Assembly (NCBI GenBank): GCA_027452205.1
Contig: DAIDGV010000011.1
Location: 18,864-82,863 of the forward strand
Direction: 5' to 3'
Origin: a candidate division FCPU426 bacterium
GTDB lineage: Bacteria > Oederibacteriota > Muellerivitia > Muellerivitales > Muellerivitaceae
Length of the DNA stretch: 64,000 nucleotides
Part shown: positions 25,046 through 33,326 of the stretch, in pieces
Position numbering within the stretch: the first letter of the stretch is position 1
Layout: each line of letters begins with the position of its first letter
Program-made: the position numbers and the translations under genes
Notes under the pieces: model-generated
Databases searched by the model: none
Seen by the model: the letters and a program-made list of their open reading frames with translations, nothing else
Told to the model about the DNA's origin: nothing

Positions 25046-25822
25046 TTATTTACCCGGTAGGAGCAGGGTGTCGTCCGGTTTGATGCTGTTGTCGGTCACT
25101 TCGGCCCAAGTGCCGTCCGTAATACCCAGTTTGACCGGGATCTTCTTGGGCAGTCCGCCCCGCAGGACAGTGACGGTGCCTTTGTCCACGGCGACCAAGG
25201 GTATTTGAAGGGTGTTCTCTTTCCGCGCGACTTGGATGGCCACGTCACAGGTCATGCCCACCAGGATGCCGTCAGGCATGTTGGGAGACTCGAGATTGAC
25301 GTAGAACTCGCCATCCTTGGGATAGATGGCCGAGACCGTGCCGGTCAGTTTTTGGCCACGGAGGCTCTCGAAGCTCAGGATGGCCGACTGGTTCCGACGC
25401 ACCGGGATGGCCGCGGATTGTTCCAAGGAAACGACGATGTAGGGGTTCTTGAGGTCGGTCACGGTCAATACGGCGAATTGGGGAAAGATGGTCTCCCCTT
25501 CCTTATAAGGCAGGGAAGTGACGACGCCGGTAAAGGGAGCCCGGGCTATCTGATCGTCCACGAATGAGACCAGCTTTTGGCCCTTCTGGACCATGTCGCC
25601 TTCCTGAACGAAAAGTTCCTTCAAGGTGTCCATGACCCCCAGTTTCAGGTCGAAGGTGTGCCTGGCGGTGACGGTGCCGATGCCATAAACCGATTCGACC
25701 ATAGGGGCCATTCGGGGTTGGGTCTTAGGTCTTTCGGAAAAAGGTTTGAGGGCATAGACCAAGCTGGCGACAATCAAAAGAAGGAATAGGAACCAAAGCG
25801 GGTGTTTCTTCAAAAGTTTCAT
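25046..25822 (-). CDS. Periplasmic adaptor protein (HlyD/MacA-like) of the ABC system
   Basis: A 258-residue protein with an N-terminal anchor helix (residues 8-26). The lipoyl-like halves 'LKELFVQEGDMVQKGQKLVSFVDD' and 'ARAPFTGVVTSLPYKEGETIFPQFAVLTVTDL' join directly, without any coiled-coil hairpin. A beta-barrel and a C-terminal membrane-proximal domain follow ('VAVDKGTVTVLRGGLPKKIPVKLGITDG'). The missing hairpin means it could not reach a TolC funnel in the usual way, in line with a porin-like rather than a TolC-like partner in this operon. Confidence 0.85.
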   Translation of the reverse strand: MKLLKKHPLWFLFLLLIVASLVYALKPFSERPKTQPRMAPMVESVYGIGTVTARHTFDLKLGVMDTLKELFVQEGDMVQKGQKLVSFVDDQIARAPFTGVVTSLPYKEGETIFPQFAVLTVTDLKNPYIVVSLEQSAAIPVRRNQSAILSFESLRGQKLTGTVSAIYPKDGEFYVNLESPNMPDGILVGMTCDVAIQVARKENTLQIPLVAVDKGTVTVLRGGLPKKIPVKLGITDGTWAEVTDNSIKPDDTLLLPGK

Positions 25823-25834
25823 AAGTTGCTCCTT

Positions 25835-26497
25835 TTAATTTTTTTCCTCGTCACCCTCCTGGATCGTGGAGGGAATGCTGGTAAGGGGTTTGGGGGAGCG
25901 GGTCATTTGAAGGGCCTCGTCGGCCTTTTTTTGGGCTATCTCTTTACGTTTCATGATCTCCTCGCGGACCTTTTTAAGCAAGTCCCGGGCGCCGCCCGAA
26001 ACCGCGTCACTGGCCAAAAAAGCCGGAGCGGAGAAGTTCTGCTGGGCATCCAGGTCATAAATGATCTCGAAACCCCGGCCGTCCCCGGCGGGCTGGATCT
26101 GCCAGGAACCTTGGTAAAAGTCGAAATCCTGATGGCTGGTATCCTGGAAAACGATCGATGTCTCGGGGGTCTCGTGAACATTGAGGAGCAGGTGCAATCT
26201 TTTGGTGAAAAATAGAAAACCGCCTTCGGGTTCCTGGCGCAGGACCAGGTCGTCCCCAAGGCGGTTTTCCACGTGACTGATCTTCATACTGCCGACGAAT
26301 TGGGGGATGTGCTCGTAATCGGTCAGCACGTCCCAGATCGTCGCTTGATCCGCTTCGACAAAAAAAGAGCCTTCGAGCTTGTAATGACCATAGCCTTCGT
26401 AGAAAGCCAGGGTCGGGTCTTCGGAAGCAAAAGATGCGCCGCACCAAAGTGCGGCGCACATTGCCCCCAGGAGGGCTGTCCATAAACTTACGCGCAT
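25835..26497 (-). CDS. Secreted SRPBCC/START-like lipid-binding protein
   Basis: A 220-residue protein from ATG 26497, which follows AAGGAGGGC; the open frame extends further but without a ribosome site. Signal peptide cleaves near residue 23 ('CGASFASED'). The mature part matches polyketide cyclase/START-type folds: 'GSFFVEADQATIWDVLTDYEHIPQFVGSMKISHVENR', then strands up to 'GRGFEIIYDLDAQ' and a long C-terminal helix. SRPBCC domains bind hydrophobic ligands in a deep cavity. Twelve nt separate it from the adaptor gene. Confidence 0.83.
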   Translation of the reverse strand: MRVSLWTALLGAMCAALWCGASFASEDPTLAFYEGYGHYKLEGSFFVEADQATIWDVLTDYEHIPQFVGSMKISHVENRLGDDLVLRQEPEGGFLFFTKRLHLLLNVHETPETSIVFQDTSHQDFDFYQGSWQIQPAGDGRGFEIIYDLDAQQNFSAPAFLASDAVSGGARDLLKKVREEIMKRKEIAQKKADEALQMTRSPKPLTSIPSTIQEGDEEKN

Positions 26498-26528
26498 GGT
26501 AGCCCTCCTTCCCTGATAGGGGTGGTAG

Positions 26529-28037
26529 TTAGAATTGGAACTGGAACTCCATGTTGCCGACCGGGATGATCGCCCCCGAGTTCTGCACATGCCCGCCGCT
26601 GAACTGCGACGGCATTTGCGTCAGGAGGTAAGTCCCGTCCCCGCTGGCGGCATAACCGTCGGTCCCCTTGGTGCCGTTCACACTGGTGGTGACCTCGGGT
26701 TCGTTGATCAACCATTGGGCCTCGGCAATTAATTTTACATCCGAGTTCATCTTCCAGGTGATCGACGGCAAGGTGATCTCGAAGATGGGCGTGCTGCTCA
26801 AGCCTTCGCCGAAATAATAGGTTGTGGACTTTCCGGCGACCGTGACCGCGTAAGAATAAGGCGCGCTCACCATATTGCTGTCCGGGATGACCATGGCGAA
26901 CCGGCCGGCCAGGATCCACGGATTGTCACCGATGGAAGCGGTTAGTTCGGCCCCGCCGATGTTCAATTGATTGCTCGTCTTGTTCAGGTAAGAAGCGCCA
27001 TTCCCGCTCAAAGTGGTCGTCACCCCGCTGGAAACGCTGTAGCTATTGCCGGGCAAAAGCTCATTGACCGACATCCCTGAGGGTAGCTGACTGTTATATT
27101 GAGCCACGATGGCTTCTCCGGTCAAGGTAAAGACCGTATCGGCCACCGGTGTCCGCCATTGGAAGTCCACACTCGCATCCCAATATTGATCGTTGACAGG
27201 CTGAACACCATTGGCGCCGATGAAGACGTTATACAGCGAGCTCAGCATGGCGTTGCCGAAAGGACCGTTGGCGCTGAAGCCGGAAAAATAGCCGGATTGC
27301 AGGGCCAAGTCGTCCGAGTGACCGGCGTTGCTATCGTTCACATACTGCCCATTCAAGTGCAGCGCGAACTCGCTTTGGGTCGGCTTGTCGAAATCCACCT
27401 GTTTTTGGCGGAAAGGATCGGCTTTGATACCGTCATCCATCCCGATCCGTAAGAAGAGTTCCGGCGGGAACTGGAAGACTTCCGGCAAGTAACGTTGGGG
27501 AAGGTCCGGACAGCCACTTTCCACGCCGCCAGCGAAGTCGAATTGTCCTAAGTGGCCCCACAAGGACAAACCATTGTCATAACCCTGGTTGAAGAACATG
27601 TTCATGAGGTCGGAATGGGAAGCGAAGAGCATGTTTCCCTCATAGGTGGCACTTTCCAGGTTGGTGGGCACCTTGAATTGGCCGACCTTCACATAAATCG
27701 CGTCGGGGATCAAGGGCACATCCACGTTGAACTCCAACAGGCCCAGGTTGTTATTGCTGGTGTTATAGTCCTCGCCCCCGAGGGCTTCCTCGAACCAGAA
27801 CTTATAACCTTTGAAGTCCCCATTCAAGAAAATGCGGTCCTCGGTGTTGAAAAGATAGACCCGCGCTTGGTCCCGGATAGGGTCATCCGGAACATAAGAA
27901 ATCTGACCCAACTCCTGGAATCTTCCGCCGATGCTCAAGTCCAGATCGTCGTTCTTGAAGATCTCAGCGGCTTTGCCGTGGGTGGTGAAACCCAGCAGCA
28001 TGACCAAAGCTATTAGTGTTTTTTGTAGCTTTTTCAT
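26529..28037 (-). CDS. Outer-membrane beta-barrel porin (phosphate-selective porin O/P-like)
   Basis: A 502-residue protein with a signal peptide ('MKKLQKTLIALVMLLGFTTHGKA'). Amphipathic strands follow ('FKGYKFWFEEALGGED', 'AIYVKVGQFKVPTNLESATYEGNMLFASHSDLMNMFF', 'WDASVDFQWRTPVADTVFTLTGEAIVAQY') and the protein ends in 'MEFQFQF', the C-terminal Phe outer-membrane sorting signal. The 'VGQFKVP' segment is typical of porin O/P-like families. It lies in the operon with YceI and the ABC genes, suggesting a shared transport path. Confidence 0.82.
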   Translation of the reverse strand: MKKLQKTLIALVMLLGFTTHGKAAEIFKNDDLDLSIGGRFQELGQISYVPDDPIRDQARVYLFNTEDRIFLNGDFKGYKFWFEEALGGEDYNTSNNNLGLLEFNVDVPLIPDAIYVKVGQFKVPTNLESATYEGNMLFASHSDLMNMFFNQGYDNGLSLWGHLGQFDFAGGVESGCPDLPQRYLPEVFQFPPELFLRIGMDDGIKADPFRQKQVDFDKPTQSEFALHLNGQYVNDSNAGHSDDLALQSGYFSGFSANGPFGNAMLSSLYNVFIGANGVQPVNDQYWDASVDFQWRTPVADTVFTLTGEAIVAQYNSQLPSGMSVNELLPGNSYSVSSGVTTTLSGNGASYLNKTSNQLNIGGAELTASIGDNPWILAGRFAMVIPDSNMVSAPYSYAVTVAGKSTTYYFGEGLSSTPIFEITLPSITWKMNSDVKLIAEAQWLINEPEVTTSVNGTKGTDGYAASGDGTYLLTQMPSQFSGGHVQNSGAIIPVGNMEFQFQF

Positions 28038-28125
28038 CTTGCTCCTCCTTGTTTGATTGAACGTTCTCGCGGCTCACGGCTTACGGTACGGCTTTCAGGC
28101 CTTACCAAGGCTAGGTCAGGGTTTT

Positions 28126-28839
28126 TTAGTGGCTGGCCTCCTCTTTCGAGTTAGCGAAAGTCACATCGTAATGGATCTCGATCTCGTCGCTACAGGTGAT
28201 GGAAGTCACCACCAGCGAAACCGACGGAGGAGTGATCTGGTAATCGGTCATCTTCAATTTTTGGACCCCCGTCAAATGCACGAATCCGTCCTTGACCTCA
28301 ACTTGGGGTTTCAGGGTCACCGCTTGGGTCACCCCGGCGATCGTTAGGTCGCCTTTGGCGGTCATCACGCCGCCGGTTACCTTCTCGCTCTTGAGGGTGA
28401 AAGTGATGTTGGGGTTGTCGGTGGCTTTGAGAGCCTTATAAGCGTTGTCATCCAGGCCCGATTCCTTGGACTTGAGGGAGGTGACCGGAACGACCAAGGA
28501 CATTTCCTTGACCTTGCCCGCTTCCAAGGCTTTGAGCAGCCCGGCGGTGGTCGAGGGGACCGCCGCGGAGCCTTTCAGGCTCTTTGCGCCCAGTTCGTAT
28601 TTATGAAGGGTCGAATCCCCGGCGATATAGAGGACGCTGCCCGTTTGGAGAGTCAAAAGGACGCCTCCCTTGGGAGCGGTAACGCCCTCGGCGGGACCGA
28701 TCACCGTGGCGGGTCTTTCGGTCACCGGTGGGAGAGCCTTTCCTTGAAGTTGGTTGCCGCTGAAACCGTCGGCCCAGGCCAGGGTCGCAAAAGTCAAAGC
28801 CGCTGTGGCTGTCATCCAAGTCCGCATGAAGCGTTTCAT
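28126..28839 (-). CDS. YceI-family periplasmic lipid-binding protein
   Basis: A 237-residue protein with a signal peptide ('MKRFMRTWMTATAALTFATLAWA'). The YceI lipocalin-like domain shows 'GDSTLHKYELGAKSLKGSAAV', 'VPVTSLKSKESGLDDNAYKALKATDNPNITFTLKS' and 'AKGDLTIAGVTQAVTL'. YceI proteins bind polyisoprenoid quinones or other long lipids in the periplasm. As first gene of the minus-strand series with porin, START-like protein, adaptor and FtsX-type transporter, it supports a lipid or quinone transport role. GGAGG precedes the ATG. Confidence 0.9.
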   Translation of the reverse strand: MKRFMRTWMTATAALTFATLAWADGFSGNQLQGKALPPVTERPATVIGPAEGVTAPKGGVLLTLQTGSVLYIAGDSTLHKYELGAKSLKGSAAVPSTTAGLLKALEAGKVKEMSLVVPVTSLKSKESGLDDNAYKALKATDNPNITFTLKSEKVTGGVMTAKGDLTIAGVTQAVTLKPQVEVKDGFVHLTGVQKLKMTDYQITPPSVSLVVTSITCSDEIEIHYDVTFANSKEEASH

Positions 28840-28947
28840 AAATTTCCTCCGTGGTTTGAACTTCGTCCGTGACTAAGGCAAGCGTTGTGCCAGTCCTTCA
28901 CGGCGTCAAAGTCAGGCGTTTCTTCGATTTTTCCCTTGGTCCCACTT

Positions 28948-28987
28948 CGCTTATGGCATAGGCACCATAGTGAGGTCGCCATAAGCG
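28948..28987. repeat. 10-bp inverted repeat with 20-nt loop
   Basis: CGCTTATGGC at 28948-28957 is exactly complementary to GCCATAAGCG at 28978-28987. There is no T-run, so it is not a normal terminator. It could be an operator pair for YceI or an RNA hairpin in its leader. Confidence 0.5.
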
Positions 28988-29097
28988 GGTCCTTCGTTCG
29001 CAGGGTGTCCCGAAAGAATGCCGACCTGATGGATGCATCATGGGGCCAATCCAAAAAAATATTTATGACGCCGCTCATTCAATCGAAAGATTTTTTG

Positions 29098-29113
29098 TGT
29101 GACCTGTGTCATA
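29098..29113. promoter_or_regulatory. CRP/FNR-type palindrome (distal) in the YceI / histidine kinase intergenic region
   Basis: TGTGAC-CTGT-GTCATA, 11 of 12 positions of the TATGAC-N4-GTCATA element. It lies about 139 nt before the kinase start and about 266 nt before the YceI start. Confidence 0.55.
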
Positions 29114-29170
29114 CAAAAAAGCGGTCCACAGTTCCTTGGGTGGATCCTGTCATAAGAACAAATGAGGCAA

Positions 29171-29186
29171 TATGAGCCAAGTCATA
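29171..29186 (+). promoter_or_regulatory. CRP/FNR-type palindrome upstream of the histidine kinase gene
   Basis: TATGAG-CCAA-GTCATA, 11 of 12 positions, centred 66 nt before the GTG start. This is the same distance as at the 30796, BON and alcohol dehydrogenase genes. Confidence 0.6.
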
Positions 29187-29244
29187 CCTCGAGAGGTCCC
29201 GCCGTAGATGATGGAGATGGGAAGTCCATACAAGGAGGAATGAC

Positions 29245-30591
29245 GTGCCTTATTTCGAAAAAGAGATCCAATTGGAAAGGTTGAGCTGGTTCATCAACCT
29301 GCGCTGGGCCGCCGTGGTGGGCGGAATCTTGATCCTTTTCACGGGGCCCCTGGCGGTGCCGGTGAACATCGACTATGGGAAGCTTTTCTTATGTGTTGGG
29401 CTTTTGGCCCTGTTGAATGGAGCTTACTTTCTTTATTGGCGAAAGGTCCAAGGCGCGGGTCTGCCGAAAGCCGAACTGGAAAAAAAAGCCGGCCGATTGC
29501 TACATCTACAGATGATCGTGGACTTCGTCCTTTTAACCGCGATGATCGCCTTCAGTGGCGGCGCGGAGAATCCCATTTTCCTTTTTTATCTTTTCCACTT
29601 AGCCATCAGTGTCATGGTATTCCCCATGGGCATCAGTCTTTTCTATAGCGTCCCCGCCCTGGCCTTGCCATGGGCCCTTCATTTCCTGGAACCCCTGAAC
29701 TTGTCCAGCCAAGCCTTTTGGCGCGACAACACTTTCTTCATGCGGGACCATGAGATCACCCTCTTGTTCGCTTACAGCGTGACGGTGGCCGGGCTTTGGT
29801 TTTTCATCTCACGGCTGTCGTCGGACATCGACAAACGCGAAGGAAAGTTGATCGTGGCCACCGAACAGTTGCGCCAAGCCAACGAGCAATTGAACCAGTT
29901 GGAGACCTACAAGAACCACTTCATCAAACAAGTCGTCTATCAATTGAAGACGCCGGCCATCAATATCGATTTCGACCTTTCGACCCTGGAAAAAGCCCTG
30001 ACCAAACCGGAGGAGAAGGTGACCGAAGCGCTGCAAGAGGCCAAAAAAAGGATCTGGGCCTTGTTGGAATTGATCGATGACCTGACCTGGCTTTCCAAGG
30101 TGGGCGCGGAGGATGTGCCCTTCAAGAAGGAATGGGTGGATGTCTATGCCACCCTTTTGAAGAAAGTACAGATCTTGGAGCCCGAAGCGGCCCGCCGAGG
30201 CATTGCCTTTAAATTGCATGGCGACCCAAAGGTCGTCCTGCGGGCGGATCACGAGGGTTTCGAACGGGTGGTGGATAACCTCTTGTCCAATGCCCTGAAA
30301 TATACCCCCGAAGGACAGCATGCGGTGGTGGTGGAGATCCTGCAGGAAGGGGATTGGCTGGTGGTGGCTTTTGACGACGAAGGGATCGGTATCCCGCCCA
30401 AACAGCAGGAAAAACTGTTCCAAGAGTTCTTCCGGGCGACCAACGCCAAGACCCTGGAGAAATTCGGAACGGGCCTGGGGTTGGCCATCGTGAAGCGGGT
30501 CCTGGACTGGCACGGGGGCAAGATCGTGGTGCACAGCGAACCGAAAGAAGGGACCCGGGTGGAGACCTGGTGGCCTTATTCGGCGGAATGA
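29245..30591 (+). CDS. Membrane histidine-kinase-like protein lacking the phospho-acceptor histidine
   Basis: A 448-residue protein with a GTG start 5 nt after GGAGG. Six hydrophobic segments fill residues 15-190, followed by a coiled-coil helix (about 193-230). The dimerisation helix reads 'FIKQVVYQLKTPAINI': Tyr232 occupies the place of the usual His in the H-box (normally SHELRTP) and Gln replaces Glu. The ATPase domain is complete: N-box 'NLLSNALKYTP', G1 'DDEGIG', F-box region 'LFQEFF', G2 'GTGLGLAIV'. No response regulator gene is adjacent. It is either a pseudokinase or an allosteric sensor working through a partner. Confidence 0.88.
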   Translation: MPYFEKEIQLERLSWFINLRWAAVVGGILILFTGPLAVPVNIDYGKLFLCVGLLALLNGAYFLYWRKVQGAGLPKAELEKKAGRLLHLQMIVDFVLLTAMIAFSGGAENPIFLFYLFHLAISVMVFPMGISLFYSVPALALPWALHFLEPLNLSSQAFWRDNTFFMRDHEITLLFAYSVTVAGLWFFISRLSSDIDKREGKLIVATEQLRQANEQLNQLETYKNHFIKQVVYQLKTPAINIDFDLSTLEKALTKPEEKVTEALQEAKKRIWALLELIDDLTWLSKVGAEDVPFKKEWVDVYATLLKKVQILEPEAARRGIAFKLHGDPKVVLRADHEGFERVVDNLLSNALKYTPEGQHAVVVEILQEGDWLVVAFDDEGIGIPPKQQEKLFQEFFRATNAKTLEKFGTGLGLAIVKRVLDWHGGKIVVHSEPKEGTRVETWWPYSAE

Positions 30592-30592
30592 T

Positions 30593-30796
30593 CTAGGAGC
30601 GTTTTTTCCGGGTTGAAAGGGTCTTGGTGGGCGGGACGAGAAGGGTCTTGATCGTGATCTTGGACTCTTCATCAATGACCTGTTCTTGGTCCCGGAAACG
30701 AAGCCGACCTGACAAGCAAAAGTCTTTCAGGGACTTGCCGTGGTACTTGATCCGCTGTTCCTCAAAAAACTTTTTTAAGATGTCCGAAGGTCCCAT
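30593..30796 (-). CDS. Small basic hypothetical protein
   Basis: A 67-residue protein starting at ATG 30796 after GAGGTGGC. It begins 'MGPSDILKKFFEEQRIKYHGKSL' and ends in a Lys/Arg-rich tail; a beta-rich middle ('GRLRFRDQEQVIDEESKITIKTLLV') may form a small barrel. Family not recognised. A perfect CRP/FNR-type palindrome is centred 68 nt upstream, so this may be one of the more tightly regulated genes of the window. The gene converges with the kinase gene, ending 1 nt from its stop. Confidence 0.65.
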   Translation of the reverse strand: MGPSDILKKFFEEQRIKYHGKSLKDFCLSGRLRFRDQEQVIDEESKITIKTLLVPPTKTLSTRKKRS

Positions 30797-30856
30797 GAGC
30801 CACCTCGAAAAGCAACTGTTCTTAAATAAAGAATAAGAATGTTCCACGGGCTGAGC

Positions 30857-30872
30857 TATGACGAGAGTCATA
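30857..30872 (-). promoter_or_regulatory. Perfect CRP/FNR-type palindrome TATGAC-N4-GTCATA
   Basis: TATGAC-GAGA-GTCATA is an exact inverted repeat centred 68 nt before the start of the small basic protein. Read on the minus strand, TATTCT lies about 30 nt further as a possible -10 box, giving the classic placing near -41. It is the best example of the element in this window. Confidence 0.65.
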
Positions 30873-30881
30873 GGGGGTAAC

Positions 30882-30916
30882 AAAAAAGCGGGCCGGGAAT
30901 CCGGTCCGCTTTTTTG
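30882..30916 (-). terminator. Bidirectional terminator hairpin
   Basis: AAAAAAGCGG...CCGCTTTTTT: a GC-rich imperfect stem flanked by A6 on the left and T6 on the right, so it can terminate on either strand. Most likely it ends the DksA-like transcript coming from the right (minus strand). Confidence 0.8.
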
Positions 30917-31002
30917 TTGGGGTTTTGGTTTTGAAACTGTGGCTTGCGTTACCCAATTCCTGTTCGGGAATTGGGTATTTCTTCGCCTCTTGTGACTGCG
31001 GC

Positions 31003-31491
31003 TCAGGCCTCTGCGCGGCTTTGGCAGGTGATGCAGCGGGTGGCCCAAGGAATGGCCTTCAGGCGTGGCATGGGGATGGATTTTTCACAGGTCTCACATT
31101 GGCCATATTGGCCGGTCTCAATGCGGGAAATGGCCCTTTCGATGCGTTCCAGCTCGATGCGGTCATTTTCCATCAAGGTCACGGACAGGTGCTGGCTAAG
31201 CTCGCCGGACCCGTGGTCCGCCGAATCGCCGGGGGTGTTCTGATTGTCAATCATCTCGTCACGCAGGTCCTGCTCCAGATGGTTGACCTGGCCGGTAATC
31301 TCATTGCGGCGGCGTTGTAATTGGGCCAAAAGAGGTTGGAAAAGGGGATTGATCCGGACCTTCTTGGGGGCCACACGGACGGGAATGATCTTTAATTTTT
31401 GGGCGATCTTCTTGATGGCGTTGGTCTTGAGTTTCTTCTTAACAACAGACTTTTTAACAGGTTTTTGCTTTTTCTTTTTCGAGCTGGCCAT
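31003..31491 (-). CDS. DksA/TraR-type C4 zinc-finger protein
   Basis: A 162-residue protein from ATG 31491, preceded by GGAGG (the open frame extends to 31569 without support). The N-terminus is a very basic, Lys-rich stretch ('ASSKKKKQKPVKKSVVKKKLK'). A coiled-coil hairpin follows ('LLAQLQRRRNEITGQVNHLEQDLRDEM') and then the zinc finger 'CETCEKSIPMPRLKAIPWATRCITCQ'. DksA-like proteins bind RNA polymerase in the secondary channel with ppGpp, but the acidic tip residues of true DksA are not evident here, and the Lys-rich tail is an addition. Confidence 0.87.
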   Translation of the reverse strand: MASSKKKKQKPVKKSVVKKKLKTNAIKKIAQKLKIIPVRVAPKKVRINPLFQPLLAQLQRRRNEITGQVNHLEQDLRDEMIDNQNTPGDSADHGSGELSQHLSVTLMENDRIELERIERAISRIETGQYGQCETCEKSIPMPRLKAIPWATRCITCQSRAEA

Positions 31492-31719
31492 GATGGGTTT
31501 CCTCCGAATGTTAAATACGGGGTATTGAGAAAGCGTGTTGAAAGGGCTAGAGCGTATCGGAGGGTGCAAAAACTGTCAAGAATAAAGGTTTTCGCTTCCC
31601 GAAGCGCTTTTCAGATCGGAAAAATAGGATTAAAAACATTTTCATCAAGGGGGTCCTAGGGTCGAAAAACGCTTTCGGCTCCCCCAGCCATTAACGGGTC
31701 GCTCTGCTACCATAAGGCC

Positions 31720-32772
31720 ATGGAAATCGTTCTTCTTCGACTGGACCGTATCGGCGACTTTATCCTTGGCATCCCGGCTTACCGGGCCCTGCGGCAAGCC
31801 TATCCCCAGGACCGGATCTCGGTGGTGGTGCCCTCCTTTGTGGCGGAACTGGCCAAGGCTTGCCCTTACTTCGACGAAGTTTACCTTTTTGACGCCTTGT
31901 GGCTTTTCCCGGGTCAAAAGCCGCTGCGCCGATGGGGTTCGGCCTGGAAGCTGGTCCATTTTCTCCGCTCGAAGGAGATCGACCTTCTTTTCGACTTCCG
32001 CTATCAAAGCCGTTTGGACCCGGTAGTGGCGGGCCTGTCCGGCGCCCGGCAGCGGGTGGGTTATGACCTGGGCTGGGTAAGTCGCTTGCTGACCTTTAAA
32101 GCTCCCCCTCCCGCGCCGGGGACCCATCAAGTGGACCGGAATTTGGAACTTCTACGGGCCTTTGGTGTGACCGCCGTGGAGAGGGACCTGGAAATGTGGA
32201 CCAACCGCCATGACAGGAAGACCGCGGACAGCTGGGTGCCGGCCCAGGAACTGTTACCGAACATTCCCCGGGTATTGGTGCATGTGGGCGCGGCGACTCC
32301 CGCCAAGCGTTGGAATCCCGAAAGCTTTGCCTCCCTCCTTTATGAACTGCACGCCCAGACCCAGGCGGAACTTTATCTCTTGGGCGGGGAACAGGACATC
32401 CCTTTTGCCCACGAGGTGCTGGATGGCCTAAAGTGCCCGGTGGTCAACCTGACAGGAAAGTTGTCCCTGCTTGAAACGGCGTCCCTGACCAAAGAATGCG
32501 ATCTTTTCATCGGCTGTGATTCGGGCTTGACCCATGTGGCGGCGGCCAGCGGCGTCAAGGTGCTGTGCCTTTTCTCGGCGGCTAATGAGGTGGAAGTGTG
32601 GAAGCCCTTGGGTAAGGGAGTGAAGGTGCTGACCCGGTATCCTAGCTGCTCGCCCTGTCACAGCCATCACTGCCTGAGAACGGACGGATATTTCTGCATG
32701 GACGAGATCAAGGTGGAGGATGTGATGGCCGAAGCGACCGAGATCCTGTCCAAGTTAGAGAGGAAAAAATGA
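31720..32772 (+). CDS. Glycosyltransferase family 9 (ADP-heptose:LPS heptosyltransferase-like)
   Basis: A 350-residue GT-B enzyme. It starts 'MEIVLLRLDRIGDFILGIPAYRALRQAYPQDRISVVV', the GT9 N-terminus with the conserved Asp after 'RIG'. The nucleotide-sugar side has 'VHVGAATPAKRWNPESFASLL', 'LLGGEQDI', 'LTGKLSLLETASLTKECDLFIGCDSGLTHVAAASG' and a Cys/His-rich 'SCSPCHSHHC' loop. GT9 enzymes add heptose or related sugars to the LPS core, supporting a Gram-negative envelope. Overlaps the next gene by four bases. Confidence 0.9.
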   Translation: MEIVLLRLDRIGDFILGIPAYRALRQAYPQDRISVVVPSFVAELAKACPYFDEVYLFDALWLFPGQKPLRRWGSAWKLVHFLRSKEIDLLFDFRYQSRLDPVVAGLSGARQRVGYDLGWVSRLLTFKAPPPAPGTHQVDRNLELLRAFGVTAVERDLEMWTNRHDRKTADSWVPAQELLPNIPRVLVHVGAATPAKRWNPESFASLLYELHAQTQAELYLLGGEQDIPFAHEVLDGLKCPVVNLTGKLSLLETASLTKECDLFIGCDSGLTHVAAASGVKVLCLFSAANEVEVWKPLGKGVKVLTRYPSCSPCHSHHCLRTDGYFCMDEIKVEDVMAEATEILSKLERKK

Positions 32773-33326
32773 GATCATCCATTCTTTTTTTGGTATTGGC
32801 GTTCCTATCTCTGGCGGATTTCGCGGGCGCGCAGGCAATCGACCACCCTACTCCGGTCCCGACCCTGACGCCCGATCAGGTGCAGGCGTTCAAAGAAACC
32901 CATCTTATCTATGACGAGACGGATGTTTTCGGCGTTCATTTCTTTTTGAACGGGCGCGAGATCCAGGACGAAACCGAGATGGAAAAATTGATCGCCTCGG
33001 TGGAGGACGAGCAGGCCTTCCGTTCCTGGAAAGCCGCGGAGGACCGGGATACCTGGGGATGGGTGCTGGTCGTGGGGGGCAGCGGCATGGTGGCGGGCGG
33101 CGGTATCCTGTCCTGGCAGGCCAACAGCAGCGCCACCCTGGACAATATCCTCACCCTGGGCGGCTTGACCCTGGACCTTTTGGGCGGGCTGCTTTGGCGG
33201 GAGGCCCAAATGGACCGGCTTTCGGCGGTGGACCGTTATAACGCGATCGTCAAAGAAGACAACGGTATTTCGTTGCTGGACTTGAAAGACCGGGGAGCCG
33301 GATTAGCCTGGGTCCAGCGTTTCTAA
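32769..33326 (+). CDS. Hypothetical envelope protein coupled to the heptosyltransferase
   Basis: A 185-residue protein with a signal peptide ('MRSSILFLVLAFLSLADFAGAQA'). A polar, charged region (about 35-95) is followed by two hydrophobic segments near 97-118 and 125-142 ('WVLVVGGSGMVAGGGILSWQ', 'NILTLGGLTLDLLGGLLW'). Start overlaps the preceding stop by four bases. No family recognised. Its stop overlaps that of the convergent pseudouridine synthase gene by four bases. Confidence 0.65.
   Translation: MRSSILFLVLAFLSLADFAGAQAIDHPTPVPTLTPDQVQAFKETHLIYDETDVFGVHFFLNGREIQDETEMEKLIASVEDEQAFRSWKAAEDRDTWGWVLVVGGSGMVAGGGILSWQANSSATLDNILTLGGLTLDLLGGLLWREAQMDRLSAVDRYNAIVKEDNGISLLDLKDRGAGLAWVQRF

Larger units (their letters stand above)
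28840..29244. other. Divergent intergenic region with inverted repeat and CRP/FNR-type sites
   Basis: This 405-bp region between the divergent YceI and histidine kinase genes holds no credible ORF. It contains a 10-bp inverted repeat CGCTTATGGC / GCCATAAGCG (28948-28957 and 28978-28987, 20-nt loop). It also contains two strong CRP/FNR-type palindromes (29098-29113 and 29171-29186) and one weak one (29064-29079, TATGAC-GCCG-CTCATT). Confidence 0.6.
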
